Of a stretch of DNA of 48,567 nucleotides, positions 8,550-16,903 are shown piece after piece. Numbering within the stretch: position 1 is the first letter of the stretch; each line of letters opens with the position of its first letter. The stretch covers positions 1-48,567 of the forward strand of contig JALORC010000056.1 of the NCBI GenBank assembly GCA_025459175.1. Direction: 5' to 3'. This DNA is from Planctomycetota bacterium. GTDB taxonomy: Bacteria > Planctomycetota > UBA1135 > UBA2386. Under the pieces are notes generated by a model. It searched no databases. It saw nothing but the letters and a program-made list of their open reading frames with translations, and was not told the DNA's origin. The position numbers were made by a program, and so were the translations under genes.

Positions 8550-9842
8550 TCACCAGGGGCCGACCGGCTCGCCGCGTTCGCACGCCGCGAGCCGGCGCTC
8601 GAGCAGCCGCCGCTCCGGCTCACTGCACGGGTGCTGCAGCGCCTGCCGCAGGCAAGCGCCGGCCGCGGCGTGGTCGCCGAGTTCCCAGTGCAGCTGGGCG
8701 GTGACCGCGTGCAGCAGGCCGTAGTCGCGCATGGCGCGATCGCGATCGAGGCCGGCGAGCGCGACCAGCCCGGCCGCCGCACCCTGCACCTTGCCGACCG
8801 CGATCGCGCGGTTGAGTCGCACGATCGGCGACGGCTGCAGCGCCTGCAGTTGATCGTAGTGGCGCAGGATGCGCGGCCAGTCGGTCGACGCATAGTCGGG
8901 CGCCGCGGCATGGACCGAGGCGATCGCGGCCTCGACGTGGAACGGTGACAGCACCTCGCCGCCGATGCCGGCGCGGAAGTGGTGGAACCCGTATTGCAGC
9001 CAGGCCCGGTCCCAGCGCGAGCGATCCTGTCGTGCCAGCGGGATCAGTTCGCCGTCGGCCGTGGTGCGCGCCGGCGAACGCGCGCCGAGCAGCAGGATCA
9101 GTGCCAGCAGCGCGTGCACGCGCGGTCTGCGCAGGGCGGGCTGCTGCAGCAGCAACGCGCACAGCCGCGCCGCCTCGTCGATCAGTTCGGGGCGCAGCAG
9201 GGTGCTGCCGGCGTGGGCGCGGTGACCTTCGTTGAACAGCAGGTAGATCGCCGCCAGCACCAGGTCGAGCCGCGCCGGCAGCTGCTCGGCCGGCGGCAGC
9301 TCGAACTGCGCGCCCTGCTGCAGCTTCGCCTTCGCCCGGGTCAGGCGCTGCGCGATCGTCGCCTCCTGCTGCAGCAGCGCGCGCGCGATCGCCGGCACGC
9401 CGAAGCCGCACACGTGCTTCAGCAGCAGCGGCACCCGTGCCTCGGTCGGCACGTCAGGATGGCTGCACAGGAACAGCATGCGCAGGGTGTCGTCGGCGAT
9501 CGTCGCCGGCGCCGCGGGCGGCCCGGCCTCGGTCGCCGCCCACTGCTGCAGTTCGGCCTCGACGCGGGCGCCGATCCGGGCCCGGCGCAGCGCGTCGAGC
9601 GCGGCGTTGCGCGCGACCCGGAACAGCCAGGCCTCGGGTTGCTCGGGCACGCCTTCGACCGGCCATACCCGCAGTGCGCGCAGCATGGCCTCCTGCACCA
9701 CGTCCTCGACCAGCTCGAGGCGCTGGGGGCCGAGGATCCGGCACAGCCCGGCCACCATCGCCGCATGGCGGTGACGGAACAGCTCGGCCAGCAGGTCGGG
9801 CGGCAGCGGCGGGGCGGGCGGTGGTGGTGGGGTGGTCGGCAA
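8550..9842 (-). CDS. ECF42-type RNA polymerase sigma factor with C-terminal TPR-like extension
   Basis: 430 aa. Region 2 reads LELVEDVVQEAMLRALRVWP and AWLFRVARNAALDALRRARI; region 4 reads HVCGFGVPAIARALLQQEATIAQRL (only parts shown here). The C-terminal half (LDLVLAAIYLLFNEGH onward) is the DUF6596/TPR-like extension that defines this group, used instead of an anti-sigma factor. The start is taken as TTG at 9842, four bases after the stop of the DGPF gene and preceded by GAGGAC; the ATG at 9920 would overlap that gene by 74 bases. Sigma genes of this group are typically paired with a DGPF (YCII-related) gene, exactly as here, which supports the assignment. It probably directs transcription of its own operon; its signal is unknown. 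Confidence 0.85.
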   Translation of the reverse strand: MPTTPPPPPAPPLPPDLLAELFRHRHAAMVAGLCRILGPQRLELVEDVVQEAMLRALRVWPVEGVPEQPEAWLFRVARNAALDALRRARIGARVEAELQQWAATEAGPPAAPATIADDTLRMLFLCSHPDVPTEARVPLLLKHVCGFGVPAIARALLQQEATIAQRLTRAKAKLQQGAQFELPPAEQLPARLDLVLAAIYLLFNEGHRAHAGSTLLRPELIDEAARLCALLLQQPALRRPRVHALLALILLLGARSPARTTADGELIPLARQDRSRWDRAWLQYGFHHFRAGIGGEVLSPFHVEAAIASVHAAAPDYASTDWPRILRHYDQLQALQPSPIVRLNRAIAVGKVQGAAAGLVALAGLDRDRAMRDYGLLHAVTAQLHWELGDHAAAGACLRQALQHPCSEPERRLLERRLAACERGEPVGPW

Positions 9843-9846
9843 CGGT

Positions 9847-10215
9847 TCAGTCCTCGGGGCCGCCCATGAAGTCGACCTCGCGGATCTCGATGCTGCCGAA
9901 CCGCAGGTTCGGGTGTCCATGGCACAGCTTGGCGGCGTGCTGGTAGCTGTCGGCCTTGATGATGTAGTAGCCGCCGACGACTTCCTTGGCCTCGACGAAC
10001 GGCCCGTCGGTGATCTCGACCCGTTGCCCCGGCCGCGGGTGGATCACCATGCCACCCTGGTCGGTCAGCTTGTTGCCGGCGTCCATCCGCCCCTCGGCGG
10101 TCAGCTGCTGGCTCCAGGCTTCGTATTCACCGAGGATCGCGGCGAAGTCGTCGGGGGTGTAGGCGGAAAAGTCGGCGGTGACGTCACCGCGCAGGATCAA
10201 CATGTACTTGGGCAT
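9847..10215 (-). CDS. DGPF-domain (YCII-related) protein
   Basis: 122 aa, starting MPKYMLILRGD and containing the signature DGPFVEAKEVVGGYYIIKA that names the family. The fold is a small ferredoxin-like dimer related to YciI; biochemical function is not established. The gene is immediately upstream of the ECF42 sigma gene. A palindrome and a GTCG...CGTC arrangement upstream (10261-10290) could be the promoter recognised by the sigma factor. A very long open frame continues upstream on this strand to 17007, but that is only the shadow of the cytochrome operon; the ATG at 10215 is the sensible start. Confidence 0.85.
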   Translation of the reverse strand: MPKYMLILRGDVTADFSAYTPDDFAAILGEYEAWSQQLTAEGRMDAGNKLTDQGGMVIHPRPGQRVEITDGPFVEAKEVVGGYYIIKADSYQHAAKLCHGHPNLRFGSIEIREVDFMGGPED

Positions 10216-10260
10216 GGGTCGGGTTCTCGTGCGGCGGCGGGATGCTGCCGTCCCCGTCAA

Positions 10261-10290
10261 GACGAACGGCGCGCGCCGGTCGCGACCGGC
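10261..10290 (-). promoter_or_regulatory. Candidate ECF42 promoter with 16-bp palindrome
   Basis: GCCGGTCGCGACCGGC at 10275-10290 is a perfect palindrome. Read leftward, it offers GGTCGC (10287-10282), 17 bases, then CGTC (10264-10261), about 45 bases before the DGPF start. From memory, ECF42 promoters have a TGTCGA-like -35 and a CGTC-like -10, so the match is partial. The palindrome may instead be an operator in this divergent region. Confidence 0.3.
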
Positions 10291-10404
10291 AGGTGCAAAA
10301 ATGTTCCAGCGATCCGGTGCGGGTCGCGATCGGGGCCTCGCTTCCGTCGTGGCGACCCGGACGAGCCATCGGTAGCATCGCCGCGTCGGTACGGAAGCCT
10401 GCGC

Positions 10405-13400
10405 ATGGCCATACACACTTCGCCCTCGGATCGTCCGTCCTCGTCCCCATGGCGTGCTGCCCGACCGGCCGAGCGCTGGCGGTCGCTGCGCCCGTTCGCC
10501 ATCGCGGCGGTGGCGCTGGCCGGCTTCCAGCTGTTCGGTTGCCGCTCGACCTCGAACTGGCAGCCGTACGAGCGTCCGGATGCCGCGGCGGCGGCGGCGA
10601 TCACCGCCGCGGCCGGCGCCAAGGACGGTGCGGGTGTCTACGTCGAGGACGGTTCGTGCGTCGGCTGCCACGTCGGCTGCTCCGATCCGCACCCGGGTGG
10701 CCGGGTCGCTTCGTGCGTGTTCTGCCACGGCGGTGACGCGACGGCGACCACGGCGCTGGCGGCGCATCCCGGCCCGAAATTCCCGAAGGCGTGGGGCAAG
10801 ACCTCGAGCACCGACCCGAACAGCAAGGGGGCCACCGACTCGGCCAACCCCGAGCGCCCGTACATGCTGACGATGACCGAGCACCAGGCCTGGGTGCGCT
10901 TCGTCAACCCGGGTGACCTCCGGGTCGCCAACCAGACCTGCGGGCCGTGCCACGCCGACGAGACCTTGCGGGTCATGAAGTCGCTGATGACGACCGCGCA
11001 GCACTTCTGGGGCACCGCGACCTACGCCAACGGCATCGTCAGCACCAAGCGGTCGATCCTCGGCGAGTCGTACGGCCCCGACGGCACGCCGCAGAAGATC
11101 AATCACGTGATCCGCGAGCCGGGCCAGCCCGATCGCGCGCCGACCCCCGAGGAGATGGCGAAGCACAGCTGGTCGCCGGTGGCGCTGCCGCTGCCGCACT
11201 GGGAGGTCACGCAGCCGAGCAACATCTTCCGCATCTTCGAGAAGGGCAGCCGGCTCGGCACCGCGGCGCTGGGCCTGAACGGCCTCAATTCGCCGATCCC
11301 GGGCCTGCCGGACAAGTTCGAGGACCCGGGCCGTCCGAACAACAAGTCGTCGGACCGGGGCCTCGGCACGCTGAATCGCGTCGACCTGCCGACGCTGAAC
11401 GTGCACAAGACGCGCCTCAACGACCCGCACCTGTCGTTCTTCGGCACCAACGACCAGCCCGGCGACTACCGCGGCAGCGGCTGCACCGCCTGCCACGTGA
11501 TCTACGCCAACGACCGCGATCCGGTGCACAGCGCGCTCTACGCGCAGTTCGGCAACACCGGCACCGGCAACAAGGGTGAGGCGGCCGCGTTCATGAAGCG
11601 CCCCGGCTTCGCCGGCGGCCAGCCGGTCGACCCGACCATCCCGCAGGACCGCAGCGGCCACCCGATCGCGCACCGCTTCACGCGCGCGATCCCGTCGAGC
11701 ACCTGCATGGTCTGTCACATGCACCAGCCGAACAGCTTCCTGAACACGTACTACGGCTACCAGATGTGGTCGTACGAGACGGACGGCCAGGTGATGTTCC
11801 CCGAGCAGCAGCCGGACCAGTCGCACAAGGAGCAGCGCGAGATCTGGGACCGCAACCCCGAGGGCGCGGTGGTGCGCGGCAAGTGGGCCGACCGTTCGTT
11901 CCTCGACGGCGTCGCCAGCGAGGTCAATCCGAAGCTGCAGCACACGCAGTTCGCCGACTACCACGGCCACGGCTGGATCTTCCGCGCCGTGTTCAAGACC
12001 GACCGCAAGGGCAACCTGCTCGACAAGGACGGCAACGTCGTCCCGTACGACAAGAAGGACAAGTTCGCCGGCGTGATCCCGCCGCTCGGGCAGTTCCCGG
12101 TCGACCGCGGCTGCTTCGTGCCGAAGCCCGGCCAGCCGGTGCACCTGAAGGACATCCATGCCGAGGTCGGCATGCACTGCGTCGACTGCCACTTCGAGCA
12201 GGACGTGCACGGCGACACGCACCTGTACTCCGAATACCAGGCGGCGATCCAGATCCAGTGTCAGGACTGCCACGGCACCGCGACCGAACTGGCGACGCTG
12301 CGCTTCTCGGGCCCGGCGGCGAAGGCCGAGAGCACCGATGCCGGCGCCAAGAAGCAGAGCATGACGCAGCGGCCGGACCGCTCCGGCACCGAGACGCCGT
12401 GGGGCAAGCGCCGCTTCGAGTTCAAGACCGAGAACGGCCGCCGCCGCTTCATCCAGCGCTCGATGCTGTTCCCCGATCTCGAGTGGGACATCTCGCAGGT
12501 CAAGGACAGCTGCGACCCGGGCCACCCCGAGTACAACGAGAAGGCCGCCTACGCGAAGCTGCAGACCAAGTCGGACGGGAGCTGCGCGCACGACGAGAAG
12601 AAGATGGACTGCGCGTCGTGCCACACGTCGTGGATGACGTCGTGCTTCGGTTGCCACCTGCCGCAGGAGGCCAACATGCGCACCGACATGAACCACTTCG
12701 AGGACAAGAAGCTGCGCAACTGGGCCAGCTACAACCCGCAGGTGGCGCGCGACGACGTGTTCATGCTCGGCGTGTCGCCGGACGTGAAGGACAACAAGGT
12801 CGCCGTGGTGCGGTCGTCGTCGGCGGTGATGGTGTCGTCGACCGACAGCCAGCGCGCGATCGCCTACAAGCAGCAGCTGACGGTCGCCGCCAACGGCATG
12901 GGCGGCCAGTGCTTCAACACCCACTTCGCGCACACGGTGCGCAAGACCGAGACCAAGAAGTGCTCGGACTGCCACCTCGGCGAGAACAACGACAACAACG
13001 CGTGGCTGGCCCAGACCTATCTGATGGGCACCAACTACGTGAACTTCTTCGGCATGTATGCCTACGTCGGCGAGGGCAAGGGTGGCCTCGAGGCGGTCAA
13101 GATCACCGAGTGGCCGGAGCCGCAGGCGGTGATCGGCAGCAACCTGCACCGGATGGCGTTCCCGGACGAGTACGCGGCGCACGACAAGGGCGGCCGCAAG
13201 CTCACCGAGGCGCACCATCACTCCGGCGCGGTGCGCAGCCTCGAGGTGCGCGGCGAGTACCTCTACACCGCGTCCGGTGAGGGCGGCTTCCGCGTCTACG
13301 ACATCGCCAACGTCGCCAACAAGAACTTCAGCGAGCGCATCGTCACCGCGCCGGTGTCGCCGTTCGGCCAGGACACGCACGTGCGCACGAAGTTCGCGAC

Positions 13401-14403
13401 CGCGGTGGCGCTGCCGACCAACACGTCGATCAGCATGGCGCGGCCGTGGATCCCCGAGAACCGCGAGCAGAACTACCCGTACCAGGGCCGCGACCAGAAC
13501 CTGCACGAGACCTACCGCTACGCCTACGTCAGCGATCGCTTCGAGGGGCTGATCTTCGTCGACATCGACTGCCTGACCGACGGCGACCCGGACAACAACT
13601 TCACGAAGCGGGTCGTGACCTTCAACCCGGACGGCGCGCTCGACGGCGCCGAGCACCTGGCGATCGCCGGCACCACGGTCTACGTGTGCTGCAAGCAGGG
13701 ACTGGTGGCCGTCGACGTCACCGATCCGCAGGCGCCGAAGATCCTGGCCACGGTGCCGATCGCGGCGCCGACCCACGTCGCGGTGCAGTTCCGCTACGCG
13801 TTCGTGACCGGCAGCTCCGGCCTGCAGGTGGTCGACGTTACCACGCCGGCGCAGGCGCAGCTGGTCGCTGGTGCAGTGGTGCCGTTCGCCGACGCGCGCT
13901 CGGTCTACGTGTCGCGCACCTGGGCCTACGTGGCCGCCGGCGCGGACGGCATGGCGATCGTCGATGTCGAGGTGCCGACGCGGCCGAAGCTGCTGACGAC
14001 GTTCACCGCCGACGGCGCGCTCGCCGACACCAACCAGATCAAGGTCGGCATGGTCAACGACAGCGTCTACGGTCTGGTCGCCGACGGCAAATCGGGCTTC
14101 CACGTGCTGCAGCTGGTGACGCCGGAAGACGGCGGTCGCAGCGCCTACGGCTTCGCGCCGGAGCCGCGGCCGAAGTGGATCGCCGGGCGCAAGACGGTCG
14201 GCCCGGCGCTGGCGATCGCCGAAGGCCTCGAACGCGACCGCGCGGTCGACGAGTCGGGCCACCAGGTGTCGGTGTTCGGTCGCATCGGCGGCCGGCCGTT
14301 CACGCTGCCGGAGATGCAGAAGCTCTACCTGAAGAACGGCAAGCCCTTCACGGTGCCCGATGCGCCGCCGGCCGGCTGGAAGCCGCCGGCCATGAAGAAG
14401 TGA
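10405..14403 (+). CDS. Decahaem cytochrome c with C-terminal LVIVD beta-propeller
   Basis: 1332 aa. The N-terminus has a basic stretch, a hydrophobic helix (PFAIAAVALAGFQLFGC) and a cysteine that may be a lipobox (LFGC, imperfect). Ten CxxCH motifs follow: CVGCH, CVFCH, CGPCH, CTACH, CMVCH, CVDCH, CQDCH, CASCH, CFGCH and CSDCH. From about residue 935 the protein changes to repeated strands such as YLYTASGEGGFRVYDIAN and YAFVTGSSGLQVVDVT, the LVIVD-repeat propeller. Hence a periplasmic or surface electron carrier with a protein- or substrate-binding propeller. It is the first gene of a three-gene operon. A TAGCAT box lies at 10373-10378. Haem count comes straight from the sequence; electron donor and acceptor are unknown. 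Confidence 0.85.
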   Translation: MAIHTSPSDRPSSSPWRAARPAERWRSLRPFAIAAVALAGFQLFGCRSTSNWQPYERPDAAAAAAITAAAGAKDGAGVYVEDGSCVGCHVGCSDPHPGGRVASCVFCHGGDATATTALAAHPGPKFPKAWGKTSSTDPNSKGATDSANPERPYMLTMTEHQAWVRFVNPGDLRVANQTCGPCHADETLRVMKSLMTTAQHFWGTATYANGIVSTKRSILGESYGPDGTPQKINHVIREPGQPDRAPTPEEMAKHSWSPVALPLPHWEVTQPSNIFRIFEKGSRLGTAALGLNGLNSPIPGLPDKFEDPGRPNNKSSDRGLGTLNRVDLPTLNVHKTRLNDPHLSFFGTNDQPGDYRGSGCTACHVIYANDRDPVHSALYAQFGNTGTGNKGEAAAFMKRPGFAGGQPVDPTIPQDRSGHPIAHRFTRAIPSSTCMVCHMHQPNSFLNTYYGYQMWSYETDGQVMFPEQQPDQSHKEQREIWDRNPEGAVVRGKWADRSFLDGVASEVNPKLQHTQFADYHGHGWIFRAVFKTDRKGNLLDKDGNVVPYDKKDKFAGVIPPLGQFPVDRGCFVPKPGQPVHLKDIHAEVGMHCVDCHFEQDVHGDTHLYSEYQAAIQIQCQDCHGTATELATLRFSGPAAKAESTDAGAKKQSMTQRPDRSGTETPWGKRRFEFKTENGRRRFIQRSMLFPDLEWDISQVKDSCDPGHPEYNEKAAYAKLQTKSDGSCAHDEKKMDCASCHTSWMTSCFGCHLPQEANMRTDMNHFEDKKLRNWASYNPQVARDDVFMLGVSPDVKDNKVAVVRSSSAVMVSSTDSQRAIAYKQQLTVAANGMGGQCFNTHFAHTVRKTETKKCSDCHLGENNDNNAWLAQTYLMGTNYVNFFGMYAYVGEGKGGLEAVKITEWPEPQAVIGSNLHRMAFPDEYAAHDKGGRKLTEAHHHSGAVRSLEVRGEYLYTASGEGGFRVYDIANVANKNFSERIVTAPVSPFGQDTHVRTKFATAVALPTNTSISMARPWIPENREQNYPYQGRDQNLHETYRYAYVSDRFEGLIFVDIDCLTDGDPDNNFTKRVVTFNPDGALDGAEHLAIAGTTVYVCCKQGLVAVDVTDPQAPKILATVPIAAPTHVAVQFRYAFVTGSSGLQVVDVTTPAQAQLVAGAVVPFADARSVYVSRTWAYVAAGADGMAIVDVEVPTRPKLLTTFTADGALADTNQIKVGMVNDSVYGLVADGKSGFHVLQLVTPEDGGRSAYGFAPEPRPKWIAGRKTVGPALAIAEGLERDRAVDESGHQVSVFGRIGGRPFTLPEMQKLYLKNGKPFTVPDAPPAGWKPPAMKK

Positions 14404-14472
14404 TCGCCGATCGCCACGCGCGCTGACCAACCACTCGTTGCCCAACCCCACTCGCCGCAGCCTGCTGCCCTG

Positions 14473-16902
14473 ATGCCCATGAACGGTTCGAGCCCAGAGT
14501 CCCCGTTGGATGTGTTGATCGTCGGTGGTGGCCCGTGTGGCACCGCGGCGGCGTTCCGCGCGCACGAGCTCGGTCTGTCGTTGCTCGTCATCGACCGCGA
14601 CTGCGTGCTCAGCATCATCAAGGAGTGGTCCGAGCACGTGCCGCCGAAGATCGTCGATGCCGACTACGGCGACTGCACCGACCTGCAGTTCCCGAAGGGC
14701 GGGCCGCTGGTGTCGCAGTTCCCCTACGAGGACCAGACCGAGAGCACCAAGCTCTACGAGAAGTGGCTGAAGGTCTACGACGACAACAAGGTGCCCTACC
14801 GCGACGGCGTCGAGCTCGGCGGCTGCGAACAGCTGAAGAACGGCGTGATCGCCGCCGAGACGATGGAGCTGCAGACGCAGGCCAAGACCAAGGTCTACGC
14901 CCGCACCGTGCTGCTGGCGCTCGGCAGCGGTTCGCCGACCAAGGTCCGGCTGATGGGTGACGGCCTCGGCATCCGCTACAAGCTCGGCGACTCGAACGAC
15001 TTCGTCGGTGCGCCGGCGTGTGTCGTCGGTGGCGGCATGTCGGCGGCCGAGGCGGTGGTGACGATCGCGCTCAGCAAGGCCGCGGCGAAGGACAGCAGCG
15101 ACGTGTTCTGGTGCTATCGCGGCCGCGGCATGCCGAAGGTCGCGCAGGGCAAGGCGCTGGCGGCGAAGTTCTACGAGGCGTGGACGCAGGGCAACATCCG
15201 CTACCTGCCGCTCAGCGAGCCGCTCGCCGTGTTCAAGGACGAGAAGGGCAAGGAGCTGGTCGCGGTGAAGACGCGCCGCGTCGAACAGAGCAACCAGCCG
15301 CCCGAGCTGGTCTGCTACGAGTTCGAGAAGAAGCAGGTGCTGGCGCTGATCGGCAGCGAGCGGCCGACCGACCTGCTGTCGTCGATCGGCATCAAGGAGT
15401 TCGGCCTCGCCGACGCGCCGGCGAAGAAGCGCCTCGCGGTCAGCGCGCTGCGCGAGTCGCAGGTGCCGGGCGTGTTCATGGCCGGCGGCCTGCTGCACCC
15501 GGCCTACATCGAGACCGGCGACTTCCGGCCCGAGGCGCTGCAGTCGACGGTCAAGGAGAGCGAGACCAGCTTCAAGCGGGCGATGGTCGAAGGGGTCGCG
15601 ATCGCCGAGGTGATCCATGCGCGGCTGAAGAAGGGCGTCTCCGACGAGGCGATCAAGGACCAGCAGCGCAAGCAGGTCCAGGCGGCCGCCGAAGCCGCCG
15701 CCGCGGCGCCGGCAGCGAAGCCGGTCACCGTGCCGGTCGAGCCGGTGGCGGTGCCGATGCCGCAGATGGGGGCCGCGTTCGTGCACATCGGACCCGGCGA
15801 GAACGCCGCCAAGACCGACCACTTCTTCCCGCTCGGCGACAGCATCATCGGCCGCACCGCCGGCCGCGTGGTGCTGAGCAGCGACCAGCTGCTGCTCGAC
15901 CAGCACGCCGCGTTCCGCATCGATGCCGAGGAGTGCTACGTCACCAACACCGGGCTCGGCGGCGAGTGCTACGTGCGCATCAACAGCGAACGCACCGTGC
16001 AGCCCGGCACCGTGATCGTCGCCGGTCGCCAGCGCCTGCGCGTCGATGCCGCCGACGGCCGCGTGTCGTTGACGCGGCTCGACGCCAAGGGGCAGCCCGC
16101 CAAGACGATCCCGCTCGGCCGCGACGAACGCACGATCGGCCGCGACGACCTCGATCCGCGCGACTTCGCGCTGTCGCGCGGCCACCTGTCGGCGACCGAC
16201 GCCGGCGGCCTCGCGCGCGTGCGCGACACCAGCCGCAACGGCACGTTCCTCGAGCTGCGCGGCAGCCTGCGCCTCAACGAGGGTGACGAGGTGTGGATGG
16301 GAGAGCAGCGGTTCCGCTTCGTCGAGATGCGGGCCGAGGTGTTGGTCCCCGGCGGCACCGCGAACCTGCCCAAGGTCCCGGCTGCGCCGGTGCCGAGCCA
16401 GACGCAGGCGCTGCAGCGTTCGCCGACACCGGCGGCTCCGGCCGCGGCGGCAGCGCCTGCTGCCCCCGCCCAGAAGACCGTGGCGCCTGCCGCCGCCGCC
16501 GCACCCGCGCCGGTGGCTGCGCCGACCGGCGATCCTGTGGTCGTGTTGCCCGATGGCACCAAGGTGCCGGCCGGCAGCGACAAGCCGATGCTCAGCTTCC
16601 TCGCCGAGGCCGGGGCCGCGACCGACGACGGCGGCAGCCTCGGCGGCAAGTGCGGGACTTTGTGGGAGTGCTGGGACCAGAACGAGCCGAGCGACACCGG
16701 CGGCAGCTGCGGCAAGTGTGTCGTCACCGTGCTCGAGGGCATGGCCGCGCTCAGCGAGGCATCGTCGAAGGAGAAGAACACCATCAAGAAGGCCAACAAG
16801 AAGCTCGGCGGCAAGCTCGACGAGTCGAAGTGCCGGCTCGCCTGCCAGGCGGTGGTGAAGGGCCCGGTCAAGATCCAGCCGCTCGGCAAGACGGACGGCT
16901 GA
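14473..16902 (+). CDS. FAD/NAD(P)-type oxidoreductase fused to two FHA domains and a 2Fe-2S ferredoxin
   Basis: 809 aa, cytoplasmic, no signal peptide. Residues 13-28 (DVLIVGGGPCGTAAA) are an FAD-binding Rossmann motif, and about 183-196 (CVVGGGMSAAEAV) a second nucleotide-binding motif, as in the YpdA/thioredoxin-reductase-like group. After an Ala-rich linker come a first, degenerate FHA-like region (about 436-530) and a canonical one (about 545-615) with IGRDDLD, SRGH and SRNGT. A second Ala/Pro linker leads to a plant-type ferredoxin domain (about 688-809) with GSCGKC and RLACQ. It lies between two multihaem cytochrome genes, 1 nt from the second. It probably passes electrons between NAD(P)H and an iron-sulphur partner under FHA control (inference). 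The first ferredoxin cysteine is unusually far from the CxxC pair. Confidence 0.85.
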   Translation: MPMNGSSPESPLDVLIVGGGPCGTAAAFRAHELGLSLLVIDRDCVLSIIKEWSEHVPPKIVDADYGDCTDLQFPKGGPLVSQFPYEDQTESTKLYEKWLKVYDDNKVPYRDGVELGGCEQLKNGVIAAETMELQTQAKTKVYARTVLLALGSGSPTKVRLMGDGLGIRYKLGDSNDFVGAPACVVGGGMSAAEAVVTIALSKAAAKDSSDVFWCYRGRGMPKVAQGKALAAKFYEAWTQGNIRYLPLSEPLAVFKDEKGKELVAVKTRRVEQSNQPPELVCYEFEKKQVLALIGSERPTDLLSSIGIKEFGLADAPAKKRLAVSALRESQVPGVFMAGGLLHPAYIETGDFRPEALQSTVKESETSFKRAMVEGVAIAEVIHARLKKGVSDEAIKDQQRKQVQAAAEAAAAAPAAKPVTVPVEPVAVPMPQMGAAFVHIGPGENAAKTDHFFPLGDSIIGRTAGRVVLSSDQLLLDQHAAFRIDAEECYVTNTGLGGECYVRINSERTVQPGTVIVAGRQRLRVDAADGRVSLTRLDAKGQPAKTIPLGRDERTIGRDDLDPRDFALSRGHLSATDAGGLARVRDTSRNGTFLELRGSLRLNEGDEVWMGEQRFRFVEMRAEVLVPGGTANLPKVPAAPVPSQTQALQRSPTPAAPAAAAAPAAPAQKTVAPAAAAAPAPVAAPTGDPVVVLPDGTKVPAGSDKPMLSFLAEAGAATDDGGSLGGKCGTLWECWDQNEPSDTGGSCGKCVVTVLEGMAALSEASSKEKNTIKKANKKLGGKLDESKCRLACQAVVKGPVKIQPLGKTDG

Positions 16903-16903
16903 C

